Source: Benincasa hispida (taxonomy: Eukaryota; Streptophyta; Magnoliopsida; Cucurbitales; Cucurbitaceae). From it: a stretch of 64,000 nucleotides of DNA. Shown here one piece after another: positions 44,320 through 56,429 of the stretch; the first letter of the stretch is position 1, and each line of letters opens with the position of its first letter. The position numbers and the translations under genes are program-made. The notes under the pieces are model-generated. The model ran no database searches, was not told the DNA's origin, and saw nothing but the letters and a program-made list of their open reading frames with translations. The stretch covers positions 10,965,203 to 11,029,202 of the forward strand of contig NC_052351.1 in NCBI RefSeq assembly GCF_009727055.1, written 5' to 3'.

Positions 44320-46498
44320 ATGAATATTTTTCCATTAAATGCCTCCAATTTGACCAATTTTATACAGTGGAAAGAGGTCATTAAAACATATTTCGTGGTA
44401 AATGACCTCGAGTATGTCATGGTTGAGAAGTGTCCTCAAGTCCTGAACCTTGATACACCGCGAAGTGTTTGTAATGCATATGAGGTATGGAAGAAGGCTA
44501 ATGCATTGGCCCGACTTCATATATTGGCTAGCATATTTGATGTTTTTGCCAAAAGGGTTTTGAACATGGTCATTGCACGTGAGATCATGGACTCGTTGCA
44601 AAAACTGTTTGAAAATCAGTTCTTACTTTTTTAGCACAAAGGGATGGATGACAAAGAAACCAGTAGTGTCAATTCCCAAGATAACCTCCATGAAGAGAAA
44701 GCAAATGTTGCTGACTCTGTTAAAGTTCATCGACACGAAGTGTTATCTGAAATGGAACTTGGAGCTTATTTAGGTTTTGATACTGATCCCACTGCTCTCC
44801 AAAAGAAGAGGAAGTCTAAAGACAGTAAATATGATTTATTGGTCTTGAAGACGTGTTTGGTAGAGAATGATGATTCTGCCTGGCAAACGTCAGTTCCTAA
44901 TCACGTCAGTTCCTCTTACCAGGGATTTAGTTCCTGGCAAACGTTGCTACAGGGAGAGTTGACTCTTCCAGTCGGTACTGGTGAGATTGTTTCAGCTGTT
45001 GCTGTTGGTAGGCTGAAGTTATTTTTGGACAAGAAACGTTATCTGTTATTGGATAATGTTTTTGTAATTCCTCATATCAAGAGGAACTTAATCTCAGTTT
45101 CTTGTCTCATTGAACAAGGTTATACCGTCTCCTTTTCTGAGAGTAAAGTATTTATTTTTCAAGAATGAAATGGAGATTGGTTTTGGTTCAATGGAAAATA
45201 ACTTGTATGTACTAAGGACGTTAGTCATAAAAGCCTTTCTTAATACTAAAATGTTCCGCGACAACAACTAAAAGACCAAAGCTTTCTCCTAAGGAAAACG
45301 CTCATCTTTGGCATCTAAGGTTTGGTCACATCAACCTCAATAGGATTGAGAGTTTGATGAAATTTGAACTTCTAAAGAGTTTAGAAGAATACTCTTTACC
45401 GATATGTGGATCATGCCTTGAAGGTAAGATGACCAAATGACATTTTACTGGAAGAGATTATAGAGCCAAGGAAACCTTGGAGCGTATACATTCAGACCTC
45501 TGTGGTCCGATGAGTATTAGAGCTCGAGGTGGGTATGAATATTTCATCTCTTTCATAGATGATTATTCAAGGTACGGGTATCTCTACCTAATGCAACATA
45601 AATCTAAAGCTATTGACATGTTCAAGGAGTATAAGGCTAAAGTTGAAAACTTGTTAGGTAAGAAGATAAAAACACTACGATCTGATCGTGGTAGAGAGTA
45701 TATGGACCTCGCATTCCAGAACTATATGATAGAACATAAAATTACGTCCCAACTCTCGGTCCCAGGTACACGTCAGCAGAATGGTATATCAGAAAGGAGA
45801 AACAGAACCTTGTTGGACATGGTTCGGTCTATGATGAGTTATGCTCATCTTCCAAACTCGTTTTGGGGTTTTGCAGTGGAGACTGCATGCTATATTTTTA
45901 ACAACATTCCCTCAAAAAATGTTTTTAAAACACCTTTTGAGATGTGGAGAGGCTATAAAGGTAGTTTATGCCACTTTAGGATTTGGGGGTGCCCGCCCAC
46001 TGCTTGTGGCTAACTCGAAGAAGTTGGAACCGCGTTCAAAAGTTTGCCTCTTTGTAGGTTACCCCAGGGAAACGAGGGGTGGATACTTCTATGATCCGAG
46101 TGAAAATGAAGTGTTTGTTTCTATAAATGCTATCTTCTTTGAAGAAGACCACTTCAGGATCATAAACCACGAAGTAAGCTTGTTTTACATGAGATTTCTA
46201 GTGAGACTATTGACAGTTCAACAAGAGTTGTTGAACAGACTGACAGATCAACAAGAGTTTTTGAGGTCGTACATCTAGTCAACCATCTCAAGAATTAAGA
46301 CTGCCTCGGCGTAGTATGAGGGTTGTGAACCCACTGGAATGCTACATGGGTTTGACTGAAGCCCATAACATCATTTCTGATGATGGGGTCGATGATCCAT
46401 TTTCTTATAAGCAAGCAATGGAGGATGTTGACAAAGATGAGTGGATTAAAGCCGTGAACAAGGAAATGATGTCTATATATGTATCAATAATGTCATAG
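44320..46498 (+). pseudogene. Copia C gag-protease-integrase
   Basis: Gag starts at ATG 44320 (MNIFPLNASNLTNF) and keeps the N-terminal capsid-type part (NAYEVWKKANALARLHILAS, then LQKLFENQFLLF) to a TAG at 44632-44634. Instead of the usual capsid C-terminus and CCHC knuckle it continues with HKGMDDKETSSVNSQDN and an acidic/basic spacer, joining the family again at KYDLLVLKTCLVENDDSAW. The protease signature DSGATNH seen in Copia B is replaced by DSAWQTSVPNHV, so the catalytic Asp-Ser/Thr-Gly is lost. Pre-integrase HLRFGHINLNRIE and CGSCLEGKMTK precede an in-frame TGA (45438-45440). The integrase triad is intact (HSDLCG, LRSDRG, ISERRN). A frameshift lies near 45990-46000, and the coding region ends in the first RT residues. 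Confidence 0.88.
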
Positions 46499-46503
46499 AA
46501 CTT

Positions 46504-46563
46504 GCTTTCCTGATACATGTAAACTTTCTAATGTTCTGAGACAAGGAAATGTATTAGGAAAGC
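46504..46563. repeat. Hairpin at the palindrome apex
   Basis: GCTTTCCTGATACAT (46504-46518) and ATGTATTAGGAAAGC (46549-46563) are inverted with 14 of 15 positions matching around a 30-base loop. A secondary overlapping pair (CATGTAAACTTTC and GAAAGCTTACATG) is also present. The whole lies within the spacer between the two Copia arms, with no match to the canonical Copia RT sequence. Confidence 0.82.
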
Positions 46564-46565
46564 TT

Positions 46566-48524
46566 ACATGGCTTTAATCCACTCATCTTTGTCAACATCA
46601 TCTATTGCTTACTTATAAGATAATAGATCCCTGACCCCATCATTAGAAATGATGTTCTGGGCTTCAGTCAAACCCATGTAGTGTTCCGGTGGGTTTATAA
46701 CCTTCCCACTATGTTGAGGCAGTCTCAACTCTTGAGATGGTTAACTAGATGTACCAACATCAACAACTCTTGTTGATATGTCAGTCTGTTTGACAACTCT
46801 GGTTGAACCCTCAGTAGTCTCACTAGAAATCTCATGTAAAACAAGCTTACATCGTGGTTTATGATCCTGGATGTGGTTCTCTTCGAAGAAGATAGTATTT
46901 GTCAACACAAAAACTTTATTCTCACTCGGATCATAGAAATATCCACCTCTCGTTTCCTTGGGGTAGCTTACAAAGAGGTAAACTTTTGAGCACGATTCCA
47001 ACTTCTTTGGGTTAGCCACAAGCACGTGGGTCGGACACCCCCAAATCCTAAAGTGGCGTAAACTATTTTTACGGCCTCTCCACATCTTAAAATATGTTTC
47101 AGAAACAGTTTTTGAGGGAACGTTGTTCAGGATATAACATGTAGTCTCCACTACAAAACCCCACAATGAGTTTAGAAGATGAGCATAACTCATCATAGAC
47201 CGAACCATGTCCAGTAAGGTTCTATTTCTCCTTTTTGATACACCATTCTGCTGAGGAGTACCTAGGGTCGAGAGTTGGGACGTAATTCCATGTTCTATCA
47301 TATAGTTCTGGAATTGAAGGTCCATACCTTCTCCACCACGATTAGATCATAGTGTTTTTATCTTCTTACCTAACAAGTTTTCAACTTCAACCTTATAGTC
47401 CTTAAACTTGTCAAGGGCTTCAGACTTACGTTGCATTAGGTATAGATACCCGTACCTTGAATAATCATCTATGAAAGAGATGAAATATTCATACCCACCT
47501 TGAGATCTAACACTCATCGAACCACAGAGGTCTGAATGTATAAGCTCCAAGGCTTCCTTGGCTCTGTAACCTTTTCTAGTAAAAGGTCGTTTGGTCATTT
47601 TGCCTTCAAGGCATGATTCACATACCGACAATGAGTTTTCTTTTAAACTCTTTAGAAGTTCACATTTCACCAACTGCTCAATCATATTGAGATTTAGCTG
47701 TTGTCGTTGTACTGAACATTTCAGTATTAAACAAGGCTTTTATGACTAACTACCTTAGCACATATAAGTTATTTTGCATTAAACAAAAACCAATCTCCAT
47801 ACCATTCTTGAAAATAAACACTTTACTCTCAGAAAAGGAGACGGTGTAGCCCTGCTCAATGAGACAAGAAACCGAGATTAAGGATCCAAGCAGAATCATC
47901 ATTCTCTACCAAACACGTCTCCAAGACCAATAAATCATATTTAATGTCTTTAGACATCCTCCTCTTTTGGAGAGTAGTGGGATCATGTTCAGAACCTAAA
48001 TAATTTCCAAGTTCCATTTCAAAGAACACTTCTCGTCTATGAACTTCATCAGAGTCAACAACACTTGTTTTCTCTAACTGGAGGTTACCTTGGGAATTGA
48101 CACTATTGATTTCTTTGTCATCCATCCCTTTATGCTCGAAAAGTAAGAATTGACGTTCAAACAATTCTTGCAACGAGTCCATAATCTTATGTGTAATGAC
48201 CATGGTCTCAACCCTTTTGGCCAAAGCATCAGGTATGTTACCCAATATGTGAAGTCGGGCCAATAAATTAGCTTTCATCCACAACTCATATGCATTATGA
48301 ACACTTCGTGGTGCATCAAGGGTCGGGACTTTAGGACACTCCTCAACCATGATAAACTCGAGGTCGTTTACCACGAAATATGTTTTAACGAACTCTTTCC
48401 ATTGTATTAAATCGGTCAAACTAGAGGCATTTAACGGAAATACAAATATGTTGCTGAAAAAATAAACACATTGACCTACGTTAGGTTTTAAGTAAATACT
48501 CGTTAAAAAACATACAACATCCAA
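46566..48524 (-). pseudogene. Copia D gag-integrase
   Basis: Gag N-terminus FPLNASSLTDLIQWKEF through NAYELWMKANLLARLHIL to LQELFERQFLLFEHKGMDDKE, then the same knuckle-less spacer as Copia C (NSVNSQGNLQLEKTS). At DDSAWI (about 47885) the sequence jumps into the later NLISVSCLIEQ region, deleting the whole protease core and shifting frame, a lesion different from Copia C. Integrase (47685-46741) has HSDLCG, but the second triad position reads Asn in SNRGGEG after a stop at 47345, and the third reads Lys in NGVSKRRNR instead of Glu. It is therefore catalytically dead. The C-terminal part ends with a decayed RT start. Confidence 0.88.
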
Positions 48525-50992
48525 TACGGTTTAGCAAAACTGAAATGAACCCCGTGTGACATCTAGTTTCGTAATGACTTTCCAAAGGTTTAGGACAAAA
48601 GTCGTCGAAGGGTGGTCAATTTATCCCTCCTTCTAATTGAGACATTCTTAACCAACCATTAATACGAGAACAACTCTTGCTCCTATAACGACTAGCCATC
48701 ATTGATTTGGTCAAGAAAATATTAACTTACTTAACAATTTCCCATAAGTATGACCCGTCATTTTAAGCCCTAGAGTTTCGCCCCAAGTAGCCAATCCGAA
48801 GGGAAAAAATCCGATTGGGGCAAAAACTAAAGTGACCCTATCCAATTCTGGAGTTCAGCTTGATATTGACCAACTGCACAAAACCCATCCGAAGGGGGAC
48901 ACTCCCAGAGCGCCACGAGGTAGTGCAAGAATGATCCCATGGTGCGAACCATTGAAGGAGACCGCAGGACGTGTTGACACACTTCCTTCACTCACTTACT
49001 ATAAATACTCTCTCCGTCCAGCTTGATATTGACTCATGTAAACACCATCTGAAGGGGGATGCTTCTAGGGCACCACGAGGCCAAGCATGAATCTCACGAC
49101 GTGAACATTATGGGAGAAATTTAGTGGAACCATTGACATATCATATATATCTTTTCCTGCCACTGAGTATTTTATAACCTAGGGGTTTAGTTTACTTAGA
49201 AAAAAACACAACTAAGGATTTTAACTAAGTGACTTTTTAGGTTTTCCCAAGAGTAACTTTTACCTTGGAAAGTTGAACAACTTTTGATCATCATTCATTA
49301 AACTTTTTAACGAAAACCTTGATCAACTGTCGCATACTTGCAGAAAATCTATCTAATTCACCTTTCCAGGTAGGTTCCCAAATAGGGGTGTTTCCATCAG
49401 CTTAAGTACCCCAGCCTAGACAAAACCTGTCTTAGACAAAAGGTCCTTTATAGATAGATTTAATACATTTTTAATCTGTTATGCCAATCAATTTAATCCT
49501 ATTAAACAGATTTAAAAGATTAAAACTTAGGTATCTAATCGTATCAGAACCTTGAACTTAGATCTATCTCAATCCAATTTTAAAACTCTTTTAAAACATG
49601 AGTCCGCTTAAGTCCGCATCCAATTCTTTCTTATCAATTTTAGTTCTAATTTCCATTATAATGATTATAACATAAACAACCAAAACCATACACAATGCGA
49701 AGCAAACACATACAAGGTATTTATAACATTTACAAATTAGCCTAAGTGCCATGCTCCATGGATTTTTCATTCATTGCTACTTTTATATAACACTTATACA
49801 ACCAAGCAATGAACCAAGCACATATGCTTCCATACATCCTTATACTATAACTCTTATTAATATAAAGATGATACATGAATATTCTTACTGCATGCATAAA
49901 TATAACTTTTATATTTTACGATGCATGCGCATGCTTTCTTGTAATTTCGTCATGTCATATTTTAACACTTATAATACATGATGCATGAAAATTGCATAAC
50001 TTAAGGTGGGTTTCAAATCTATATGTCATACACAAATCTATATGTCATACACTATGGCATATAAACAACATACATCTCATGTATATTAAATAAAAGTTGA
50101 TGAACCAGATAATTTGCCTCAAGTCCTAAAAAACAAAGCTAACTATTGCAAATAACGAAGAGTCTCCGGTTTAAACAGGCAAACCGGTCATGAACCGTCC
50201 GGTTGAAGTCCACATCTCCTTGATTGTGTACCAACTCCATATGATCACCTATACGAAAGAATAAACGCTTTACTCAATCGTTTACCAATGCTTCCTGAGC
50301 TAAACAATTGTTTAGCAACGATTGTGTACCTTGATTATGCGATGAAGCATGAGGCACGCGATCATGCAGTGCACCTGTGCAACGTAAGCCTTAAACAATA
50401 ACGACAATGATGCGGTGAAATACAATCGTCTAAACAATCGCTGAGCAAGCGCGAGGTATCGCATACTGAGTGATCGCATAGTCAGTGACTATGCGATGAA
50501 GCTTGCTGACTACACGATCGTTTAGTGTGCGTATCTTTTATTAAACAATGAGCATCAAATTCTTTATACGATCATCTACCTCCAACGTCCACGTGATTGG
50601 GCAACCAATGCTACGCGATAAAGTAAACGCTTTATCCCAATGCTAAAAGATCGTTTAATAAATACTACACGATCGGGCAAAACTTTTCTACACGATCATT
50701 TAGTAAAAACTTAACTATCGTTTACCTGAGGCTACACGATACGACCAACCTTTGGTCTTCTTTCGTGATGAGAACCGCATCTCCATGCTTTGAAACTTCA
50801 TCACGAACAACTCAATAAACTCAAACACTTTGATATAAAAAAGAAAGTTTTAAACAGAGGCAATTAAACCAGTAAACATTCATCAACATCCATCCACAAA
50901 TGCATTTAACACTTAAACGCAATGCAGAAAACCCACCATGACTGTAAATGAAATTCAAAACAGAAGTGAAATTTGGAATGCCAGAACAATCT
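48525..50992 (-). other. Copia D leader
   Basis: Inverted counterpart of the Copia C leader: the GGGGGACACTCCC module at 48885-48925 and its second copy at 49045-49075, the CCAGGTAGGTTCCCAAATAGGGG block near 49365, an AT-rich part with a 19-bp tandem duplication (50015-50052), and an ACGATCG-rich part at 50215-50760 (perfect ACGATCGT at 50514-50521). Confidence 0.75.
50015..50052. repeat. 19-bp tandem duplication
   Basis: AAATCTATATGTCATACAC occurs twice back to back in the Copia D leader. The matching place in Copia C has one copy. Confidence 0.92.
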
Positions 50993-51005
50993 GGCTCTGA
51001 TACCA
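50993..51005 (-). other. Copia D primer-binding site
   Basis: Minus strand TGGTATCAGAGCC, two bases from the LTR. Together with the site at 41712-41724 it fixes the inverted orientation of the two arms. Confidence 0.94.
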
Positions 51006-51007
51006 GT

Positions 51008-53051
51008 TGAAGAAAATCAGACATGAGGATTTCCATGAGTAGCGGAAGGATCGTTCCAAATTCCATTCGAGTTAAACATAAACAATTACATTACAAGAAC
51101 AGAAACTAACAGGTTATGCACAACAAGAAATTACAGCATGCTTTAGGAGGAATCAAGAGATAGTATGCATACCTTTAAATAACCATTCTTCAAACTCCCT
51201 TAGTCAATTCAATGCAACAACATTGCCCTCGAACGTAAGACCGGTGCACGACACAAACACAACGATCACGAACCTAATGAATGGCTTCTAGAACCTCAAA
51301 ATCAATCGAGTTGAGTGAGGAAACCACCACAATGGTTACCTTGGTATTCTCGGTGTGAGAATCCAGGAGCTGTGGGCTCTATATGAACTTAGCTTGAGGA
51401 AGATACAAGAGAACAACGATCATGTAAACGATCGTGCAAGTGGGAGATGACACAATCTATCGTATAAACGATATACTTGATCGTTTAGTACATGGAAGCC
51501 TATCGTATAGACAAAGCCACGAGATCGTTTAGTTGCGACTAGCTGAATGAACTATCATATAGTCAATGTGCACAATCGTTTAGTCTCTTCATAGCTATCA
51601 CTTAGTGAAACACTTTCACTTGATAGCTTTAGCATGAGTAACTTTTCGACAGTAGAAACTCTTCAAAAATTAGGAAAACATTTTTCCTTTTATCTCACGG
51701 TTATCATAACAATAACCTCCCACTCAATTGGTTATTAGAGAAAAAGAGATAATTATCAAATAATTAATATTATTATAAATAAATATGATAACCAACTTAC
51801 CATATTATATTTATTACCTATAGTTTTAATATTTCATCTCATGAAACATACAAACCATAATTCTTTTTCTATTTTATGGTATTTAATGTAAATCATAGTT
51901 ACATTAATCTTCCATTTGATGTAACTCATATATCACACCAAGTATATCATATATAATTGAATTTCCTCTTGTTAATTTGAACACTTCAAACTAACCCCAA
52001 GAATTGATTCTCAACTTGAATCCATTGAGCTACCAAGGGCACCTTATGGACCTGTAGCTTGAAGCTCCAATGGTACGTGAATAACTAACTAAACTCTTTA
52101 GTCATGAGATCCACCATCCGTTAACTGCTGGACACTCCACTAAAGACCGACAGTTGCACTCTTCTCACTATAGATATATTTCTGTGTCCATATCAACCAA
52201 TCAACAGTGCGATAACCCTTCACAGATCATTCGTAAGTACAGATGAGCCAATTTACCGTTATGCCATTGTAGTTACATCTTACTCTTTAAGTATCACTGA
52301 TTCCTTTAATGAACATAAGTCTTAGTTCTACTATGATTGAGTCCTCTCTTCCAAAGAGAGGTTGTGGCCACTATGTTCAAGACACGGAATCAGCCCTTAA
52401 GGGAGCAATCTATCTACTTACCCCTGCTTCAGGGAAGGAGTGAATTTCATCTTGTGTAACTGAGTTCCCAGCTCCCTAATCAGAAAAATCCTCAAAAAGA
52501 TAGGCTTGGTTAGTTGGCAATCTTGCCACTCTCACCCATACTAATCAAAGGACCACCTTCAAAGGCAGGTGTTCCCAAAACGCTTAGGATTAAGGTCATG
52601 TCACCTATGGTCATTTCGGTAAGATGTAAGTCTCAGGTATCAACGGTATTATATAAAGAGACAAATCATCTCGTAGTCCGATCTTATACAAACTCTTTGT
52701 ATAGGACACCTCCGCTCGCATGTCTCCACATGAATGGTCAGGATCAAATCATTTGTAGTAGTTCACAACACTTGTGAACCTCAAAGTGGGTTGTATCCGT
52801 AGTGTCACAAGGATAAGGTATCCCTTCTTAATTTTTATACTACAGACTTTTTTAGGTTATTATTTAAGGCATGATCCACTTGTATATCTCATATACATGC
52901 TTAAGTTTACATACAATAACCACAAATATTTGTTTATTGGATATGAGTAAATGCAAAATAAAATAATTCTTATTTTTTTTTCATAAGAATGTGTACAATA
53001 TTTACAAACTACGAGACTCCAGGAGAATTAGAACACCAATCCCAATTAACA
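51008..53051 (-). repeat. Copia D LTR (2,044 bp)
   Basis: The most complete LTR of this family in the window. From the outer end: TACGAGACTCCAGG terminus, CACTGATTCCTTTAATGAAC, CACTCCACTAAAGACCGACAG, an AT-rich middle, an ACGATCG-rich part (51405-51600; perfect copy at 51428-51435), and the inner end at TGAAGAAAATCAG. It retains the 340-base segment missing from the Copia C LTR. Confidence 0.9.
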
Positions 53052-53581
53052 CCTACTACAAATCTTCGGAAAAAAAATTTGTATTTTTTACCTATTAAAA
53101 ACAAAACTTTAACAAATATATCTTTTTAATCTTTAAGACTGGCGCATAAAGTCTTAACTAATAGAATTAAGTTCATGTTTCTAATAACATACTTTATTTC
53201 AAACCTTCAACCTCAAATGTGAGGGGAATGTTTATAAAAAGAGAAAAAAAGGTACATGTCAATTATACTTAGATGAACTTACTTTCACATGTTTCTTTAT
53301 TTCCATTTTTTTATGTATTATAGTAAATAATTTTAAATCTTACTATCAAAAATGGATTTTAAACATCATATTTAGTTGTGTTATAATTGTGCTTTTTTTC
53401 TTTTTTGCAATTTATTTTTTTAAATGAATAATATTAATTATTTTAAAACATTTAAAAGAAACACATTCAACTCACATAAATATTAACTATACATAGTGCT
53501 ATATTCAAAATTTATTCATTGCATTTTTTAGGGTTTTTTCCTTTTTTTTTTTTTTTTTTTTTTTTGTAATGATTACTTAAA

Positions 53582-53969
53582 TGTAACAGGAATTATTTGT
53601 AATTTATACCATATATTTTATATTCCTCGTCAAATTGCCTCTTTTTAGTATTTTTCTTTTTAGTTGTATAAAACTTACATTTGTTTTCGTATTATAAAAC
53701 AAAACTATTAAGTGAAAGCGAAAATTAGCTTATGCATATTTGTAATTACACAGTTTCTTGTTCGAATCACTTTATTGTAACAGGAATTATTTATAATTTA
53801 TATCATATATTTTGTATTCCCTGTCAAATTATCTCTTTTTGGTATTTTCCTTTTTAGTTGTATAAAATTTACATTTGTTTTCGTATTACAAAACAAAATT
53901 ATTAAGCGAAAGTGAAAATTAGCTTAAGCATATTTGTAACTACAAGGTTTCTTGTTCAAATCACTTTAT
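53582..53969. repeat. 194-bp tandem duplication
   Basis: Two copies (53582-53775 and 53776-53969) start TGTAACAGGAATTATTT and end AATCACTTTAT, with about 10 percent differences by eye. Non-coding. Confidence 0.92.
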
Positions 53970-55551
53970 CTCATTTTTTTTAAAAAAAAAACAAAACTAT
54001 TAAAAATTACAACGTGAAACTGTTTGTATTTTTTATTTTATTTTATATATTCATATAGTTTATATTATTTATTAACGATAGAAATTATGTGAAAATATGG
54101 TATATAAGGGAATAATATGGTACACTTTCTTTCTTTATTTCAATTGCAATGAATTTGTTGATTCTATACACACTAACACTGAATATGACCATATATATTT
54201 TAAAATTGATAAGTAAATATATGTTAATATTTTAGTACGGATTACTGTATTTGTACTATCCCATTTAAATTAACTTAAGAGTTTAGAAAGTTCTTTTATT
54301 TTTTTTTTAGAAAAATCCAATTTAAATCGAAATTATATTAACTTAAACTTTGAACTTATAATTATATCTATTTAAACTTTGATTTTTCGCATCAATTAAT
54401 ACTGTGTTATACTACTACTAATAATAATAATTGCACTTTTTTCTTCAAACTTAGTTCGAAAAATATCGTGTGCAGTAATATAGTTGTTTCAATTAAACTT
54501 CTAAATAGTTATACGTGAATCATTCTGAACATTTTATTAAAATTATATTCGAAAAATGTTCATGTACTCGATTTTTATACGTGTGTTGATTTCTTCAAAT
54601 AGCAGATTAATAAAATTGACAATTTGAAATTGAAATATGGACAATTTTCTAAAGAAGTCTAATGAAGAGTCTAGATTGAATTACTAATGAAAGTTTGGGA
54701 TATTATTGATAAAATTATTAATATCGCTTGATGTAATTTGATACACTTAAAATAGTTCAAGGTTTAAAATGCTACAATTATTAACTAATTATTAATTTAG
54801 AGTTGAAATTGAAACAACCAAAATTTAGGGTGTAAAATTTGAAAAGCAAGAGCTTGTTTAGGGTATGTTTGGTCGTAGATTTAATTTGTAAACAAAATAT
54901 TAAGGTCTCATTTGGTAATCATCTTATTTTTTGTTTGTGTTTTTTAAAAATTAAGTATATGGACACTACTTTCAAGTCTAAATTTCTTCTTTTGTTATCT
55001 ATTTTTCACCATGGTTTAAAAATCCAAGTCAAATTTTGAGAATAAAAAGTTGTTTTTGTTTTTGAAATTTTGTTAAGAATTCATCCATTGTACTTAAAGA
55101 AATATGTAAACCATTGTAAAAAATATTAATGAGATAGACTTAATTTTCAAAAACAAAAACAAAAACCAAACAGTTACAACGGGCCTAAATAAAATAGAAT
55201 TTTATTTTATATTTCCAAATATGTGTTTGGTAACAATTCACATATTGAATCTTAACTTTAAAAATTATATAAAATGTGTCTAATACAATATCTATAAATT
55301 TATAAGTTATAAAACTACTTTTACTTATCCACTAAATTAAAGTATTCTTAATTTATTTATGAACATGTTTTGTTTTTTTAAAAAAATTGTATAATTATTA
55401 TTTTGTAATACTATATAATTTATAGGGAAATTAATTCAAATAGTAAAATTGCTGAAAATATTTACAAAATATAGCAAAAATTCGGAACTATGAATAATAG
55501 ACGTTGATAGACAATGATAGATTTCTATAAATTTGAAAATATAAAATAAAT

Positions 55552-55690
55552 TATAAATTATGTATTTGCTAAATTCAATAAATTTGAAAATTCGTAAAAA
55601 CTATATAATTAAAAAGAATTTTTCAAAAGTAAAATCCGAATGGTCTATAAATTATGTATTTGCTAAATTCAATAAATTTAAAAATATAAA
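55552..55690. repeat. Short direct repeats in AT-rich DNA
   Basis: TATAAATTATGTATTTGCTA followed by AATTCAATAAATTT occurs at about 55552 and again at about 55646. Confidence 0.8.
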
Positions 55691-56429
55691 ATAAAATTGG
55701 AATGGTCAGGCAAACAAACTCTTAATTATTTATTTTGTATTTGTAAAGTAGATAAAAAAAAAATAAAAAAAATAAAAAAATCTTCAGGGGAACCACTCCC
55801 GCCAAAATTTCTGTAAAGGATATTTCATAAAGAAAAAGAAAGTTAATAACCATTAGAAAATAAAAACCTTAATCGCTAAAAAAAAAATGGTAGCCGTTAA
55901 TTTTGGTTCGGGGGACCCAGGTATGAGAGACTACAGATTCGTTGGTTAGTTCAATGTTCATAATAGTTTCCACCTAAAAATGTACAAAACACAACCCATC
56001 TCAATATCTCATCCTCTTCTACCAGCCGTCAATTGGTTCACTTCAAATCAAATTTGTGTTGATTGTACTTTCACCAATTAAAAAAATATATCCATTTTGC
56101 TTTCCAAATTTTATTACATTTTGTTCCATTAATATGTTTATCATTTTGGAATTTCAATAAGCTAATAACATAACATAAAGTATATGTTTTAACATTGTTT
56201 CTTTTTAACTCAAACAATATAATGAGATATTCATTTCAACTTGATTGAAGTTAAATACTTATCTCAGTTTAACCATATTGATGCTATTATAGGTATATAT
56301 ACAAATCATATAGATTAAAATAGAGTATTGAGTAAGCAATTATTTTAAATCCTTTCATAAAAAATACTATAAGGACTTAGATAATCTTTTTTAACCTTTA
56401 TCGACTAAATTAGTCGTGAGGATCAAAAT

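Larger units (their letters stand above)
40039..46500 (+). mobile_element. Copia C: left arm of the palindrome, 3'-truncated
   Basis: A plus-strand Ty1/copia element with 5' LTR (40039-41709), PBS (41712-41724), a 2.6-kb leader, gag lacking a zinc knuckle, a damaged protease, integrase, and only the beginning of the RT region (to EWIKAVNKEM near 46472). No RT core, RNase H, polypurine tract or 3' LTR follows. Instead a spacer of about 95 bases leads into the same sequence in reverse (Copia D). Arm-to-arm identity in gag is near 88 percent by eye. The truncation point is shared with Copia D. Confidence 0.9.
46566..53051 (-). mobile_element. Copia D: right arm of the palindrome, 3'-truncated
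   Basis: A mirror image of Copia C: on the minus strand the LTR (53051-51008), PBS (51005-50993), leader, gag without knuckle, remnant protease, integrase, and truncation in the first RT residues (DEWIKAM near 46570). Copia C and D therefore face each other. The outer LTR end TGTTAATTGGGATTGG carries a 4-base insertion relative to Copia C. Host bases after it (CCTAC) do not duplicate those left of Copia C (GAAGC). Confidence 0.9.
53052..56429. other. AT-rich intergenic DNA
   Basis: Extremely AT-rich, with long homopolymer runs (poly-T at about 53541-53565). No gene is supported; the open frame at 54839-55039 has no recognisable motif. It contains the tandem repeats listed separately. Confidence 0.6.

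Noticed and set aside
40034..53056. Target-site duplication around the whole Copia palindrome
   Set aside because: The flanking pentamers are GAAGC and CCTAC, which do not match, so integration of the palindrome as one unit is not supported by the flanks.
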